A stretch of DNA of 64,000 nt from Cristatella mucedo (GCA_009760855.2 WPIO01000020.1:1556501-1620500), one strand, 5' to 3'; shown: positions 48,263 through 59,448, numbered from the stretch's first letter. Numbers and translations: made by a program. The notes: generated by a model not told the origin, from the sequence alone.

Positions 48263-48531
48263 TTTGTTTTTTAACCTTTTAAACTAGCAGCTGGATTGGT
48301 GCTGGCAGGGGCTAGGTGAACGCAAGACGTTTTCCTTCTGCATAACAAGAAAGAGGAGGAACGACGGAAAATGGCAACCCACAGACCAATCAAGCAGATT
48401 CGGGAAAGAAAACTCGAAACTGCGCAGTGATCGAGAGAAAAACGGGGTGCACGGATGCAAGACAGCAGTCGCGCTGGCTCCAGGCGATCCGATTTGATCT
48501 TCACTAAGTGTATCGATCATTGCTGAAATAC

Positions 48532-48714
48532 CTTCTTGTAGCTCGCTGATCGCTGAGTCGGGAGCTCCTGGACTCTTTAGGCGCAGGCGGTTCTTCTGAC
48601 ACTCTACTTCTGAATACGTACGGTGTCCTTTCTCTTGTGTAGCTGGTATCTTGTCTGCGTGATTCCGGTTTAGGTGCAACTGACGTAAGAGCTGTCCTTG
48701 TACGCGGTTCTTCT
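48532..48714 (-). CDS. Orphan disordered protein, exon 3
   Basis: Acceptor TTTTCTCGTTCCAG|AGAAGAACC and donor ACAAGAAG|GTATTT, 183 bp. The correct frame is not the longest ORF over this region but the one that starts one base in (EEPRTRTALTSVAPKPESRR, then YVFRSRVSEEPPAPKESRSS). It is stop-free across the exon and agrees in phase with both neighbours. Pro/Arg/Ser/Glu-rich and disordered. The GTATTT donor is weaker than the others in this gene. Confidence 0.8.
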
Positions 48715-49479
48715 CTGGAACGAGAAAAGGAGTTGGAACGATTAAAGTATTGAATTAAATAAGCAAAAATACACTTAAGGACACGCTAGCCGAAGCATGT
48801 TGATATCGTTTATGCTTGGGACGACGAATGCAATAACAACGAATTTTTGGTTGTCACATGCTCGATGCAGACGCTTTGTGCATAAGAGAGATTGTATTAT
48901 GAGTTAAGCAATCATTAAATGCCACAGTAAGTCAAATCAAATTTTGGCGACTAGATTCATTGGAAGACCGGTCACTGATAAAGAAGACTATGTAAAGCTA
49001 GGGATGTCGCTCTATTAGCTCATTGTTGCTAATAAGATAATGCTTGTCAACGATATTTTACAGCCGCTGTTTACGAACTGGTACAATTCCTGGTAACAAC
49101 GTGACTGGTGCTGGAAGCCCGAGAACTTACCAGGGAATTAAAATTCGAATGCTAAGGTCATTGACAACTAGTTGTTAGCATGCGCTTGATGCAAACTGAG
49201 AATGACCTCCTACGCTTGGCTCAACGTTTCCATGTTCATACGAAAGTAGCCGATTGGCTTACAAGTATAAAGTATTTGCAGACATTAAACTAGCTAGCTC
49301 TACTAAGCGCAAGCTCGAGAAAGTCTATACAAGATCAGGATTGACTGTCATCGTACTACAATAGATCATACCAGTCGATCCTAGCAAAGGCCAAGTCTGG
49401 CTTCTACAAAATATTGCTGAATTGCAGATGCACAATCTAGCAATCCAAAATATTCCGATGTTTACCATTACCATCTCCT

Positions 49480-50560
49480 TAACCGCTCCAAGGCTTGCTC
49501 CTTACCGAGTGATCCTTACCGAGTGACCTAGCCGATCGCTTCTCTAGCTTCTTTGTCAGCAAAATAAACAAGATCCGAGAGTCCATCCCTAGGATTGCAG
49601 CATTCCCTCTGAACTCCCGTTACTCAATTATATCAACACAGGAACTCCTGTCCATCGATTCATTCCGTGCGCTACATCTATGTCTACATTCACGGAGGCC
49701 ACGAGTGACCTTATCCTGAAAGTCATCTCCCGATCGAGGAAGGCTACTAGTCCCATAGACCCTTTTCCCACTGTCCTACTTCAACGATGCTCAGATCTGC
49801 TACTTCCAATGCATAACTAAGAGAATAGATATGTCCTTAGCCTCAGGTCAGGTCCTTGCACTTTTCAAAAAGGCTGTTGTGAGGCAACTAATTAAGAAAG
49901 TAACACCAGCCCAAGAAAACGAGAGCAGCTTCCGTCCAGCCTCCCTTCTCCCTTTCCTATCTAAGACACTGGAACGAGTTGTGGCAGACCGACTGAACTC
50001 TTACACGAGATCTCAAACCTACCAAGTAAGTTCCATTCTGATTTTAGAGCTAAACACTCTACAGAGTCAGTATTGCATAGGGTGTATAACGACCTTCTCA
50101 TTAATGGAGACAGGTAAAGTCTCTCTGTTTATCATACTCAAGGCTAACAGATTATGGCATATCCACGAGTACGCTACGGCGGCATTTCGCGAACTTCAAC
50201 TTTCCAACTCCTCTGGAAAATAGAAATGCATTCACTATTTTCAGGAGTTCTCCTCTTGACTTAGAATAATGTACCCGTAGTTATGATCAGTTTATGAACA
50301 ACTAGCAGTTCTCAATCAAACGTCATTGTCGGCAGCAGTTCTCAGCTAGGCCGGCTTGGCTGCAGGCGTAAAGAGGATTTGTTCCTACCTCTGGAATGAA
50401 CGTGACTGCATATGCCGACGACTTCTACTACTTGAGATTCTCTAGCCTTGTGAATTTTCTGGCAATACAACGAGTGCTAAGCAATAGGCAATTCGAACTT
50501 GATAGCAGTTTATGCTTTGACAGGCAGCTAGGTATATCTCGAAGCCAAGATGACACTTCA
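49480..50560 (+). mobile_element. L2/CR1-clade LINE fragment, degenerate
   Basis: The plus strand gives, in shifting frames, DPFPTVLLQRCSDLLLP; then SSFRPASLLPFLSKTLERVV and ADRLNSY (the reverse-transcriptase entry motif); further on AYADDFYYLRFSS, the remnant of the YADD catalytic box; and FELDSSLCFDRQLG. The order is that of an L2-type reverse transcriptase, with internal deletions and frameshifts. It sits in the intron between exons 2 and 3, antisense to the gene. Confidence 0.75.
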
Positions 50561-50770
50561 GCAGTAACAGTAGCTGAGACAGAGAGGAAAGAGAAAAGAG
50601 AAGCCATGATGGATTGTATCTGTGAAGAAGAGGTGTCGACCGCAGAGAGGGTGCTGATCTTAGGTGTACAGGAGTCTGTTCCTGGCAGCAATTAGCAGTA
50701 AAGATGAAGGACGAGGAGACTGTAGTTTCTTCAGTTACCTAGGTGATAGCAGGTGAACCCACGAATTTAC

Positions 50771-50959
50771 CTGTCTTTCCAAATATGGAATGCTCTGCTA
50801 AACGTTTCGGGCTTGCTAGAAGCCACTCCGAATCTCGAGTGGTCCGACGAGCGTGAGTAAGACTGTCCTCCGTACGCAAATCCTCCGGAGCCATAGCTCC
50901 CAAGATGGCTGATTTTGGAAGATCCTGGCGCTGAGCTGCCGGAATCCCTATAGGAATAC
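50771..50959 (-). CDS. Orphan disordered protein, exon 2
   Basis: Acceptor CTTTATTGCAG|GTATTCC and donor AAAGACAG|GTAAAT, 189 bp. It encodes YSYRDSGSSAPGSSKISHLG, then SYGSGGFAYGGQSYSRSSD and SKPETFSRAFHIWKD. The Gly/Ser/Tyr composition is like that of self-associating low-complexity segments and keratin-type heads. The Trp-containing RAFHIWKD end is an exception. Phases agree with exons 1 and 3. Confidence 0.88.
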
Positions 50960-51239
50960 CTGCAATAAAGTGACAACAGATATTTTCGGTAGCTCACCAG
51001 ACGCCGTTTATATATTTCGAAGAAAAGCACCTCAGATAATACGTTTAAAACTCGTGTATGCAGAGGAAGTTATAAATGCATTTGCAAGGTATGCATGAGG
51101 GTTTATCAATTGCGTATAGCTCCCACAAGTGTATGCGCATGCTTATATATCTCTACTAATTAAGGATAAGTACAGATATATAAGATTAAGCGAGTAAGTC
51201 CGTCACGTGGCAAGAAGGCGAACTTCTGTCAAACTAAGC

Positions 51240-52122
51240 GTGTGGCTGGATTAAAAGGCTTTGCTGTTCTAATAGGTGATTCTATTGTGCGACCTTCACC
51301 ACGTGCTCGTAATCTAGGTGTCGTTTTCGACAGCTGCCTCAATTTCAAAAGCTTCATTCAGAAGACTGCCTCTACAGCTAGCCATCACATCCAATCCCTA
51401 TCCAAGATTAGAAGCTGTCTCCCACAGTGGCTTGTAAAAAATTTAACTAGCTCTTTAGTTCTGTCTCGGCTTGATTATTGTAATTCCCTTTTGGCTGGGC
51501 TACCAAAGAAAGCTATTATGCCACTGCAGCGGACTATGAATATGTCTGCAAGGCTGGTCTTCAAGTCCCAGCGGTTTGAGCACGTGTCACCTTTGCTGAA
51601 AGAGCTAGGATGGTTGCCGGTTGAGCAAAGGATACAGAGCAAAGTTCTTACGCTGACCCACAAGGCCCGCCACGGCTTGGCTCCTTCATACCTAGCTGAA
51701 CTGCTGCATCAGTTTCAGCCTGTTCGCGCCCTCAGGTCCTGTGTGGACAATAAATCAGCTGTCCCTTTCCTCCGCTTAAAGACAGTTGGCGACAGAAGCT
51801 TTAGCTCTGCAAGTCCTAGACTGTGGAACTCGCTTCCACAATTCTTACGCAACGACATCTACTCTGCAACTGCCGACTATGGCACATCTTTTTCAGCGGT
51901 CCTGAACTGCTACTTCTACGCTACTCACTACCTCAACTGCTCTCCTAACTCTGCTATGCTTCCCACTTTCTCTTTGTTGCGTGAGACGAAGTCTGTTGGC
52001 TACCGAATACGTACCGAAAGCCGCTTAGGCTGTGAGTGCGCTATACAAAACTCTCCTGCGTAACACCCACATGGTCTTTATGACTTTGTGGAGTTACTGA
52101 CGGAGATACATACATACAAAAA
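51240..52122 (+). mobile_element. L2 LINE 3' end, second subfamily, best preserved ORF
   Basis: A 273-codon open frame encodes the region after the reverse transcriptase: RNLGVVFDSCLNFKSFIQKT, LDYCNSLLAGLPKKAIMPLQ, KELGWLPVEQRIQSKVLTLT, RSFSSASPRLWNSLPQF and MLPTFSLLRETKSVGYRIRT. The 3' end is gcgctatacaaaactctcct followed by a tail with gatacatacatacaaaaac rather than ATT. It is the least decayed LINE segment here, so the subfamily was probably active recently. It is in the intron between exons 1 and 2, antisense to the gene. Confidence 0.9.
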
Positions 52123-52472
52123 CCTCAAGATGGCGCAGCGTGTCTTCTGTAACGGAACTACTGTGGCTCAGAGAAGCGAGTCCATAGTCAGTGAGCTACT
52201 CGTAACTTATTACAAACGGAAAATTGATTATGAAATTGATAATTTTTTTCAAGAACCATTCACGAAGGCTTGGCGGCTGCTACTTTTGCAGACATCTAGA
52301 GAGACGATATTCCGACGCGGTCAGGTGTCAACGAATACAACGAGCGATATATATGTAGCGCCACTAAACGCGGGGAAAGAAAGATGATCGGCAGCCTAAC
52401 ATTGTATGATCTTCTCGTTTTCAAGAAGCTGGATACCATCCTTCCGATGACATTCACTTCTACTGAGCTCAC

Positions 52473-52716
52473 CTGCTCGAGTTACCGTAGCTTCTGTTTT
52501 GCTGCTGGGGTTCCACTGACGAGTTGTATGACGACAAAGACCAGTCAGAGACATAGCCCGACCTCGAGCTCCTTACGGAGCTCCTGTCAAGCGACGGGTA
52601 TCTGCTGCTGCTTGCTCCACCGCTGCTAGGCTCCATCAGCCCCAGAGAGCTTCTGCTCCTCGGCACCCACTCCGAGACCTTCTCGAGTGGCGAGTACCGC
52701 ATGCTACTTCCGGTGG
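52473..52716 (-). CDS. Orphan disordered protein, exon 1 of the secure chain
   Basis: Acceptor CCCTCTTGCAG|CCACCGG and donor CGAGCAG|GTGAGC, 244 bp. It encodes 80 full codons: TGSSMRYSPLEKVSEWVPRS, SSRYPSLDRSSVRSSRSGYV, SDWSLSSYNSSVEPQQQNRS. Ser/Arg/Tyr-rich, with repeated RSS and SSR units that look like kinase substrates. It starts with two bases of a codon, so at least one coding exon lies upstream. An in-frame Met exists at residue 5, but the strong acceptor argues that it is not the true start. Numbering of the joined protein (1-1308) begins here. Confidence 0.88.
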
Positions 52717-53353
52717 CTGCAAGAGGGGGCATTCGTTAGCAGTTTTTCGCAGCCGAATTTCACTGAAGCTTTAAAGATCAGTTACGCAACCAAGGAGTAG
52801 AGTGGACTTTTAAAATCAGCCATAGACCAATGAGCTGCAATCTGTAAATATTCGGCATGCACATGCAGGCACATGCATGCACATGCAGGCTTATTGATGA
52901 GGGTCTCCAAGGACGAGTGCTTGCTCACGCGACGGCACCCATAGAAGATTGTCGCAAAACTGTTTGTTCTGAAACTGTGCCCACCACGGAGCAGACTGCT
53001 GGAGTCTCTCGATTCGTATGGACCGAGTCAAAATTCACTCTTTTTGCCAACAGTGACCGAAGGTTCGTAGGTCTGTGAAAAGCTCGCAGGTTCTGTGAAA
53101 AGATGAAATGTACTACTCTAACTGCACGAAGCCAACAGTGAAATCCGGTGGCGTAAGTGTGATAGTGCGGCTCTGCTCCGTATTCATAGGCCGTAGGCTA
53201 ACGTCTGTGCATAGATCGGGTGCGAAATGAGATGATTCCGATATCTGCTAGAGATCTGCTAGGAAACGATTATATTTGGAAGTAGCGAAACGATCCGAAG
53301 AACACGAAGCGAAGAGCCTGCGAAAGGTCTCCAGCCATGACTCTGCCGTCAGA

Positions 53354-53394
53354 GGCATTTAGCTCAGGCGAATTATTCGCCTGAACTAAATGCC
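53354..53394. repeat. 41-bp near-perfect palindrome
   Basis: Arms ggcatttagctcaggcgaat and attcgcctgaactaaatgcc are 20-bp reverse complements with one mismatch, around a single central base. It would form a strong hairpin in DNA or RNA. It is not part of any repeat recognised here. Confidence 0.95.
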
Positions 53395-53500
53395 CTAGAC
53401 CATCTTTGTGATAAACTAGTCTGAGGCCAATTTTTTTGCGACGACTATGCGAGAGCTGTTTAGCCGGCTACCTTAGGGAAATGTTATTTTTTAGACTTAC

Positions 53501-53529
53501 GAAAAGTAGAAGGACTCCGGGCTTCTGCA
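53501..53529 (-). CDS. Candidate 29-nt micro-exon of the orphan gene
   Basis: Acceptor TACTTTTCAACAG|TGCAGAAG and donor CTTTTC|GTAAGTC flank 29 nt. They read T-GCA..TTT-C, encoding AEARSPSTF, and the trailing C joins the CC of the next exon to give proline (FPTGSSMRY). The length fits the required phase, and the Ser/Pro content suits the protein. The donor has C at -1, which weakens it. Short exons are easy to find by chance, so this is tentative. Confidence 0.45.
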
Positions 53530-54165
53530 CTGTTGAAAAGTAATTAAAAATCATAGAGGTTCTACCGCTTGGTAAATTATTTACTTGCCTGCTTAAACCC
53601 CAAATGTCACAGGATGCAAAATGGAAACTACAGACTCGTGCAATAAAAGTCCAACGTCGTCGGTGAGTAAATACGACGTCTGTCTCCCGCCTGGGAGGGC
53701 CAGAGTTCCACTCCTAAATCAAGAAACATATATTTTCTTTTCTTTCTGTTCTTCTTATGATAACACACAATTTAAAAAGCACTTTGATAGCTAAGTTATC
53801 TGGCGACCGGTTCTATACTGTATTGGTAGTTTTCTCCTTGTTGTAGAAACAGCCTGGCTAACGAACTTCTAGCGTTGCCTGGAGTCTACAGCCCTGTCAT
53901 GGATTGGTGAGCTGTACCGCGGCGGTGCGCTTGGCCGTTTCGCGGCGCGGTGTCGCTTGGCTCTCGTCCAGTCTCATTCGCTGCTGCGTTGGGATAAGAT
54001 CAACCCTCTTGCTGTAGTAGGGCTTCGAGCAACTCCCTTACATCTCTGCTGCAGTGCACAAAGTATTCGCAGCTACTTACAAAGTTCGCACTTACTTACA
54101 AAGTATTCGCAGCTACTTTGTGCACAAAGAAAGCGACGGTCAGCAGGAAGCCGTGGCAGTGAAAT

Positions 54166-54262
54166 CAGAGGTCGGCCAACTGCGGCCTATAGGCCAGATC
54201 CGGCCTAGCTAGTGCTCCAGTCCGGCCTCGGGGCCCCTTAGTTATTTATTGATGGATCCGCA
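54166..54262 (+). mobile_element. hAT-like terminal sequence, copy 1
   Basis: Starts cagaggtcggccaactgcgg and continues cctataggccagatccggcc. Many animal hAT elements begin CAGxGGTCGGCAAACTGCGG...GATCCGGCC. It is followed by gttatttattgatggatcc. Confidence 0.6.
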
Positions 54263-54517
54263 GCCTCATTGAGCTGTGGCGGTTTTTTCCCTTTCACTAT
54301 AGAGGTACGCTGACTTACGAGGATCTCAACTGACGAGTTTTCGAGGCAGGAGCCGTCTCTCGGTCGCGTTTTGCTTTGAGTTGAGAGCTAACAGCTATTT
54401 TTCTTGATTTTGCTTTTCGCGTTTCGCAGTATGATTTTAGAACTGTGACTTTGCTTTGCGAACGGCTTGCGGCGGCAGCCCTTAGCCATGACGGATCTGC
54501 GCCAGAAACTGTTAACA

Positions 54518-54613
54518 CAGAGGTCGGAAAAATCCTGCCTATATGCCAGATAGGCCCTAGCTAGTATTCGAGTCCGTCCTAACGCCACCCTAGGTATTTA
54601 TAGTTGGATCCGG
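54518..54613 (+). mobile_element. hAT-like terminal sequence, copy 2
   Basis: cagaggtcggaaaaatcctg, then tagctagtattcgagtccg and gtatttatagttggatccgg, aligns with 54166-54262 in the same orientation about 350 bp away. Two same-strand copies suggest two nested or neighbouring insertions rather than the two ends of one element. Confidence 0.55.
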
Positions 54614-54624
54614 CGTAATTATAA

Positions 54625-54730
54625 TTATAGTAAAAATGCATTTTATATAGCGCCCTGGAGAGAACTCAATCTCTTTCTAGGCACTTTGAATTTGCTGCAA
54701 AAGAAGCACGATCGAATGGTTAGTAATTGA
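54625..54730 (-). mobile_element. L2 LINE 3' tail
   Basis: The minus strand reads agtgcctagaaagagattga, then gttctctccagggcgctata, with the gcagcaaattc spacer upstream, the ATT-subfamily layout in slightly diverged form. It faces the copy at 54868 in opposite orientation. Confidence 0.75.
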
Positions 54731-54867
54731 ATTGTCGAGGTTTTGTTCCCCTTCATTACTGCCAGTTGCAGTTCAAACTGTTGACCGGTTTTATTTTTAG
54801 AACCTGCATCAGATGTTGTACAAACAGAAGCGCATGGCCGGGTTGGGGCGAGAAGTGTCTATCCCTA

Positions 54868-54943
54868 CATGTAAAGCGCCTAGGAAGAAATTGAGTTCTC
54901 TGAGGGCGCTTTATCAAGTGCATTGTTATTATTATTATTATTA
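54868..54943 (+). mobile_element. L2 tail-only insertion
   Basis: catgtaaagcgcctaggaag to gcgctttatcaagtgcattg plus an ATT tract. The third tail-only copy in the window. Confidence 0.85.
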
Positions 54944-55892
54944 CATTTGCCGTGCGTGTATGTGCGTCAGCTGTGGCTTTTTGTTTGCTTGTATCGTCTG
55001 GCCACGCCCCCTCTGCTTGGGCGCAGTTTCTTCTGGCCTCGTGTGTGCCTTCTTGACCTCCTGAAATGACCCGGTAGTCTGAAACCTTTGGCTACTTCTG
55101 ACTTGAATAGTCACATTCTACCAATCGGAATTGCTCATCCTACCGAACAGCTGCACGAGAATAGGGCAAACTAGGAGCCACGCGGCTGAATGCTTGGATC
55201 CCCGGATCACTTGCTTAGCATAGTGCCTACAGATCATGCTTGCTTAACGGTCTATATAGCTGGGTCTAAAAGCTTAAGCGTCATGCGATTCGGTAGCTGA
55301 AAGGTACCGTCAAGGCTTGAGAACTACTCTCAAGTGACCGACTCGCGGACCGGAGCTTTAAAGGGGCATCTCCCCGCGAACAAATGCATACTTAGGTCTC
55401 CTATCCAGCATGATGGTCACCGTCTGATTAGCACATACTGGAGCATCGGAATCACGCCGCTGCTGGGAACCGCCGCCGCGGCCACCCGGAGTTCGCCTCT
55501 TCGAGTTGCCTGATCACATTCTGAAGACTAACACGCAGAAATCGGGAGGCCCGAAAAAGCGTTCGTTAGCGATGTAAAAGACAGAGTTCGGCCCACCCAA
55601 TGTTCTTGGTATCCTGAAGCGCTGCACCAGGCGCTAGTCGCCCATAAACCTCTTCCAGCCCCACCTGTAAATACACGGGTAGGCCTTATTAAGGCATCCA
55701 TAAAGTTCGCCGTCCGTCAGGTTTTTGCTACTGTGTTTACAGGAATCGGTTATCCCGCTTTTGAGAAATGCCTTGCAGCAGCATAGCGAAAGCCCGCCAA
55801 CCAGAAGACGGCTCATTAATCGACGCCTTAATTAAATTGAAACATTCTAGTTATATATATATAACATGTTTATACTATATATATACTATATG
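54944..55892. other. Unassigned stretch
   Basis: I recognise no gene here. A minus-strand open stretch at 55634-55816 (NLTDGELYGCLNKAYPCIY) ends at a possible donor ACAG|GTGGGG in the phase the orphan gene would need, but its Cys-rich composition does not match the other exons. Confidence 0.4.
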
Positions 55893-56050
55893 CTTCAACA
55901 GCGTCATTTATATCGCCGTAGAAGTGCCTTAAAGGCCATCACCTGCTTACAGCGTCAATGAAGGATCACAAACCGCAGGATTCGAACCCACAACCTCGTG
56001 ATTAAGGTCGTGAAAAGCATCCGTCATACCTCGTGTGCCATCGTGGCTCA
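55893..56050 (-). mobile_element. tRNA-derived SINE, family 2
   Basis: The minus strand carries GGGTTCGAATCCTGCGG over the B box, a head with gagccacgatggcacacgag and the agcctttaaggcact-like body. The 3' end is eroded into an AT-rich (TATA)n area at 55852-55888. Confidence 0.75.
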
Positions 56051-56403
56051 CCCTCTGAATACATTGAAGCTGCAGGCTGTACGTAAGCCACCGACGAATC
56101 TAGACCCGTCTAATTTGACGAACCTGACCATTCAATTATGAATCTAAGCACCTAGCGTGCCGTCCAGCTGACTTCTTGAGACCTGTCTACACGGAATTAC
56201 CTTTCCACCATCGCCCCGTAATTAGATCACCCTCCTAAACAAGATAGCCTCGTTTAGCAAACCCAACTCATAACGCAAGCACCCAAGTGGCGCCGCCCTA
56301 AGGAGCTTTTTAACTCGACCTAAAAATAAAGCGGTAACCTCTCGCGAAAAACACTTTATAGCTAAAGCGTGGAAGGCCCACAGCCTGAAGGGCCTCGAGA
56401 GCT

Positions 56404-56668
56404 GTCTGCCCGGTAGCCTCTCTCTCTCTCTCATTTTATCTCTCACACTCTCCCTCTCTCTTTCTCATTTTATCTCTTACACTCTCCCTCTCTCTTTCTC
56501 CCTCTCGGCCTCTCTCTTCCTCTCTGTCTGTGTCTGTCCGTGTATGTCAATGTCTGTCCATGTCTGTCCGTGTCTGTCGGTGTCTGTCCATGTCTGTCTC
56601 TGTCTCTGTCTCTGTCTCTATCTCTTCCTCTGTCTGTCTGTCTGTCTGTCAGTCAGTCAGTCTGTCTG

Positions 56669-56757
<89 letters not shown>
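56404..56757. repeat. Long CT/TGTC simple-sequence tract
   Basis: About 350 bp of pyrimidine-rich simple sequence on the plus strand: CT runs with TTT interruptions, then TGTCTG/TGTCCA variants at about 56524-56670, then about 95 bp of nearly pure CT. ORFs over it are artefacts. Confidence 0.95.
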
Positions 56758-57792
56758 GAGTGACTTTTGACACCAGAGAGAGGCTAACGGGCCTCCTTGA
56801 GAGAGCCAAAGTCAGAGCTCCCTGCGGCTTCCTTACGACGCCTGAAGTTTTCTTTTTCTGGGATCACCTTCAAGTGTGGTAAAAGTCTGCCCCCTAGTCC
56901 CTTTGCTTGAGAGCTTGACTGGTACGTGGAGCGTGCAGGGCGCCTGAGATAGGTTCAACAAAGTGTGCAAGTGTATATTTGTTAGATTCTTCACTAGATG
57001 TTGAAGCAACTCATCTGCATGACGACATTATCAATAGTTGGTAGCGAAATCCATTTGCAAGATTGTGAGTAATAGCATTTAAAGAGAGGATCAAAACTTT
57101 TTGTCTTACGGCTGTTACGACTCTGATATGGCTGGTTTATAATTTCTGAATACTTTAGCTCTTAGCTATGCTGCTGTTAATTTAATCATAAATAAATCTG
57201 AAATATTTTCGAAACTAATTGAATCAAATTTCGTTCAATCAATAAGCAAGTGAGGTCATCTAGTTCAAGATTATTTTTCTAATGTATGATCACTACGACG
57301 TTAGTTGGATCTAACTTTTACAAGTTCGTTCGTTCACCCAATAATGAACAGTGCATAGAAAAAAGACCATGTGCTGTGCATTATCCAAAGTTACAATGAA
57401 AGAAATTGTTAAGCGCTCTTTGAAATTTCTTAAATATTATGCCCGCAGCCATTGTAGAAAGTATTGAAGGGCTTGACTATCATAAAGTTGTAATGATTAA
57501 CAAATCTATTGTATATAATTGAATTTAATATGCTCTTAATGCAAAATGCAAAGTTTACCACATAACCACTTGAAAAAACTCTTCTCGTCGGCAATATTTT
57601 GCACATCGGTGAGGGCCAGATAATATGAGTGTCCGTTTTGGTGACTAACAAAAAGCAAACCTGGAAACGGTGTAAACCTCAAGAGAACTTCATTTAAAGG
57701 GCAACCATTTTTATGTGGGATGATGAACCCGTACCGATGTAGGGTTCAGTCGACCGGGTGGCTGTAATGCAATACGACCAGCTAGGGGTCAC

Positions 57793-57927
57793 CTGGCTAG
57801 GCCAAGCCTGCCCAGTGACTTGGGGCAGAACGAGCGATGGCGTACGTACATCAACCTTAACATCCTTATTGACCTTAGTCGGCGAGACGTTTCGCGTGAG
57901 TCAAGACTACCACATTCTTTTGTTAGG
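57793..57927 (-). CDS. Candidate upstream exon of the orphan gene
   Basis: Acceptor AGCATTTTTAG|CCTAAC and donor CTAGCCAG|GTGACC enclose 135 bp with one leading and two trailing bases. This is the phase pattern of exons 2-4 and the one needed to join the micro-exon at 53501-53529. It encodes LTKECGSLDSRETSRRLRSI, then a basic stretch ending FCPKSLGRLGLA. Less Ser-rich than the secure exons and with two Cys, so it may be a chance fit. Confidence 0.3.
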
Positions 57928-58279
57928 CTAAAAATGCTTGTTGAGACGCCCGCCTGAACATGATATCCTATGCTCTCACGACGTGTGACTGTTAATTTTT
58001 TGTTGGGCGACGGACAAAAAGGCCTGCCGCGCAGGGCAACGAAAGCGTACACCTTCAGGACCAGTCTTCAGAACCAATAGCACCACTTTATTTATGATTG
58101 GAGAGCTCTGACGGCGGGCCGCAGAGGGGGGCCTCGGGGTGCATTCGTTGAACAGCTCTAGGCTCTTTATTCAGAGGGAGGGCTACCGTGTTTTTAGAGG
58201 AACTAACGATAACTGGAAAGTGAACCATAGAACTTGCCCTCAGTTCGTCGTTGAAGGCAATCGAAATGAGGGTTACCTG

Positions 58280-58750
58280 CTCCTGTTTTAATGTAAAAGA
58301 GCGCCCCAAGACAACCAAATCCATTTTGAGGCACTTTACTTGTGCTGAAAAAGAAGCAATTAAATGGTCAATTGAATAGCTGTAATATACTCAGTTTCAG
58401 CACGAACTAGAACACCGAGTACCGACACATTCGCACGGACAAAGCACAGGTTTTGAGGGACTGGTACGCTTCATGTTCTTATTGAATGTCCTCAAATCGG
58501 GAGATGACGAGATAGTAGTCAGTAGTTATTCCCATGCTTTGGAAAAATAAAAACTGAAGACGCGATCTCCAAAAAAGCCAGAGATTGATCAGACGCACAG
58601 CTAAACGACTAGAGTCTGCAAAACAAGCGGTACTATGCAAAGCCTGACGAGGAAGTACTACGAATAGATAGGCCGAAGCAAGAGACCGAGGGGACCTACA
58701 AGTGAGTGACAGAACCTTGACATTAGCAAGCTGCTGAAAGTGAGTCAATG
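58280..58750 (-). mobile_element. L2-like LINE 3' region
   Basis: The minus strand contains the ORF2 end remnant (RSRLQFLFFQSMGITTD, comparable to 42665-42740), the gcaagtaaagtgcctcaaaa tail and a gtcttggggcgctcttttac end. Frames are broken. Confidence 0.6.
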
Positions 58751-59448
58751 CAGATCCGCGAGAAGTAGTGTAATAATATAGCAGTTGCGAAACTCACTAA
58801 AAACCCAGCGGCTTAGTTTTGCAACAACAACTAGCATTTTATTTCACTGGAAGGAGACCCACAAGTATTGAGGTACAGAAGTCTTGAAATATAAATAATG
58901 TATGGGCAATAATGAGTGTAGTATCCTTTTCAATAGATGCTTGAATTTTTTCAATGCCACATAGATGAAAGTGCAAAAACTAGGCTTTGAAGCTGATGCT
59001 ATCCGTGAGGGAAAAGTCATTTTGGAACAGGACATTCGCATTCGGTAAAGATGCTACGGGAGATAAACTTTCCGAGCCAATTTTTTAGGATTAGGCTTTC
59101 CAATGTTCGAGTAACATAATTTCTTCCCAAAACTAGTACGTCTGTTTATTGTTGCTAAATTTAAGAAATTTTGCTGCTATTCAAATGCAAATTTCAGCAA
59201 CAGATGCTACAAGATATCCGAGAGAGTTTGAAATGCTGGAAGGCAGGAGAAGGAAAAAGCACAAGTGCACCTGTTTCACGCCCATGAAAATGAATGTAAT
59301 TCTATATTCCAATTGAAGAATACATCGGCAAAAGAGGGGTTAAATTGTGAAAGACCGTGTCCGTATAGTGCTTCTCTAGGGCACCTCCTACTTTAAAGGC
59401 TCACGAGATGACCATTGGCCATTAATACGTATTAAGGAATGATGGATG

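Noticed and set aside
48284-48679. 131-codon minus-strand ORF as the coding frame of exon 3
   Set aside because: That frame gives phases that clash with exons 2 and 4 and reads through the donor. The frame one base in is stop-free across the exon and fits both neighbours.
38970-52716. Identification of the orphan protein as paxillin, zyxin/LPP or keratin-like
   Set aside because: LD-like motifs and a Gly/Ser/Tyr segment are suggestive, but there are no LIM domains, no coiled-coil rod and no collinear similarity.
55634-55816. Minus-strand open stretch as an upstream exon of the orphan gene
   Set aside because: Phase fits at a possible donor, but the acceptor is poor and the Cys-rich composition does not match. 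The 57793-57927 candidate is better.
56404-56757. Ser-Leu repeat proteins over the CT tract
   Set aside because: Simple-sequence translation open in all three frames.
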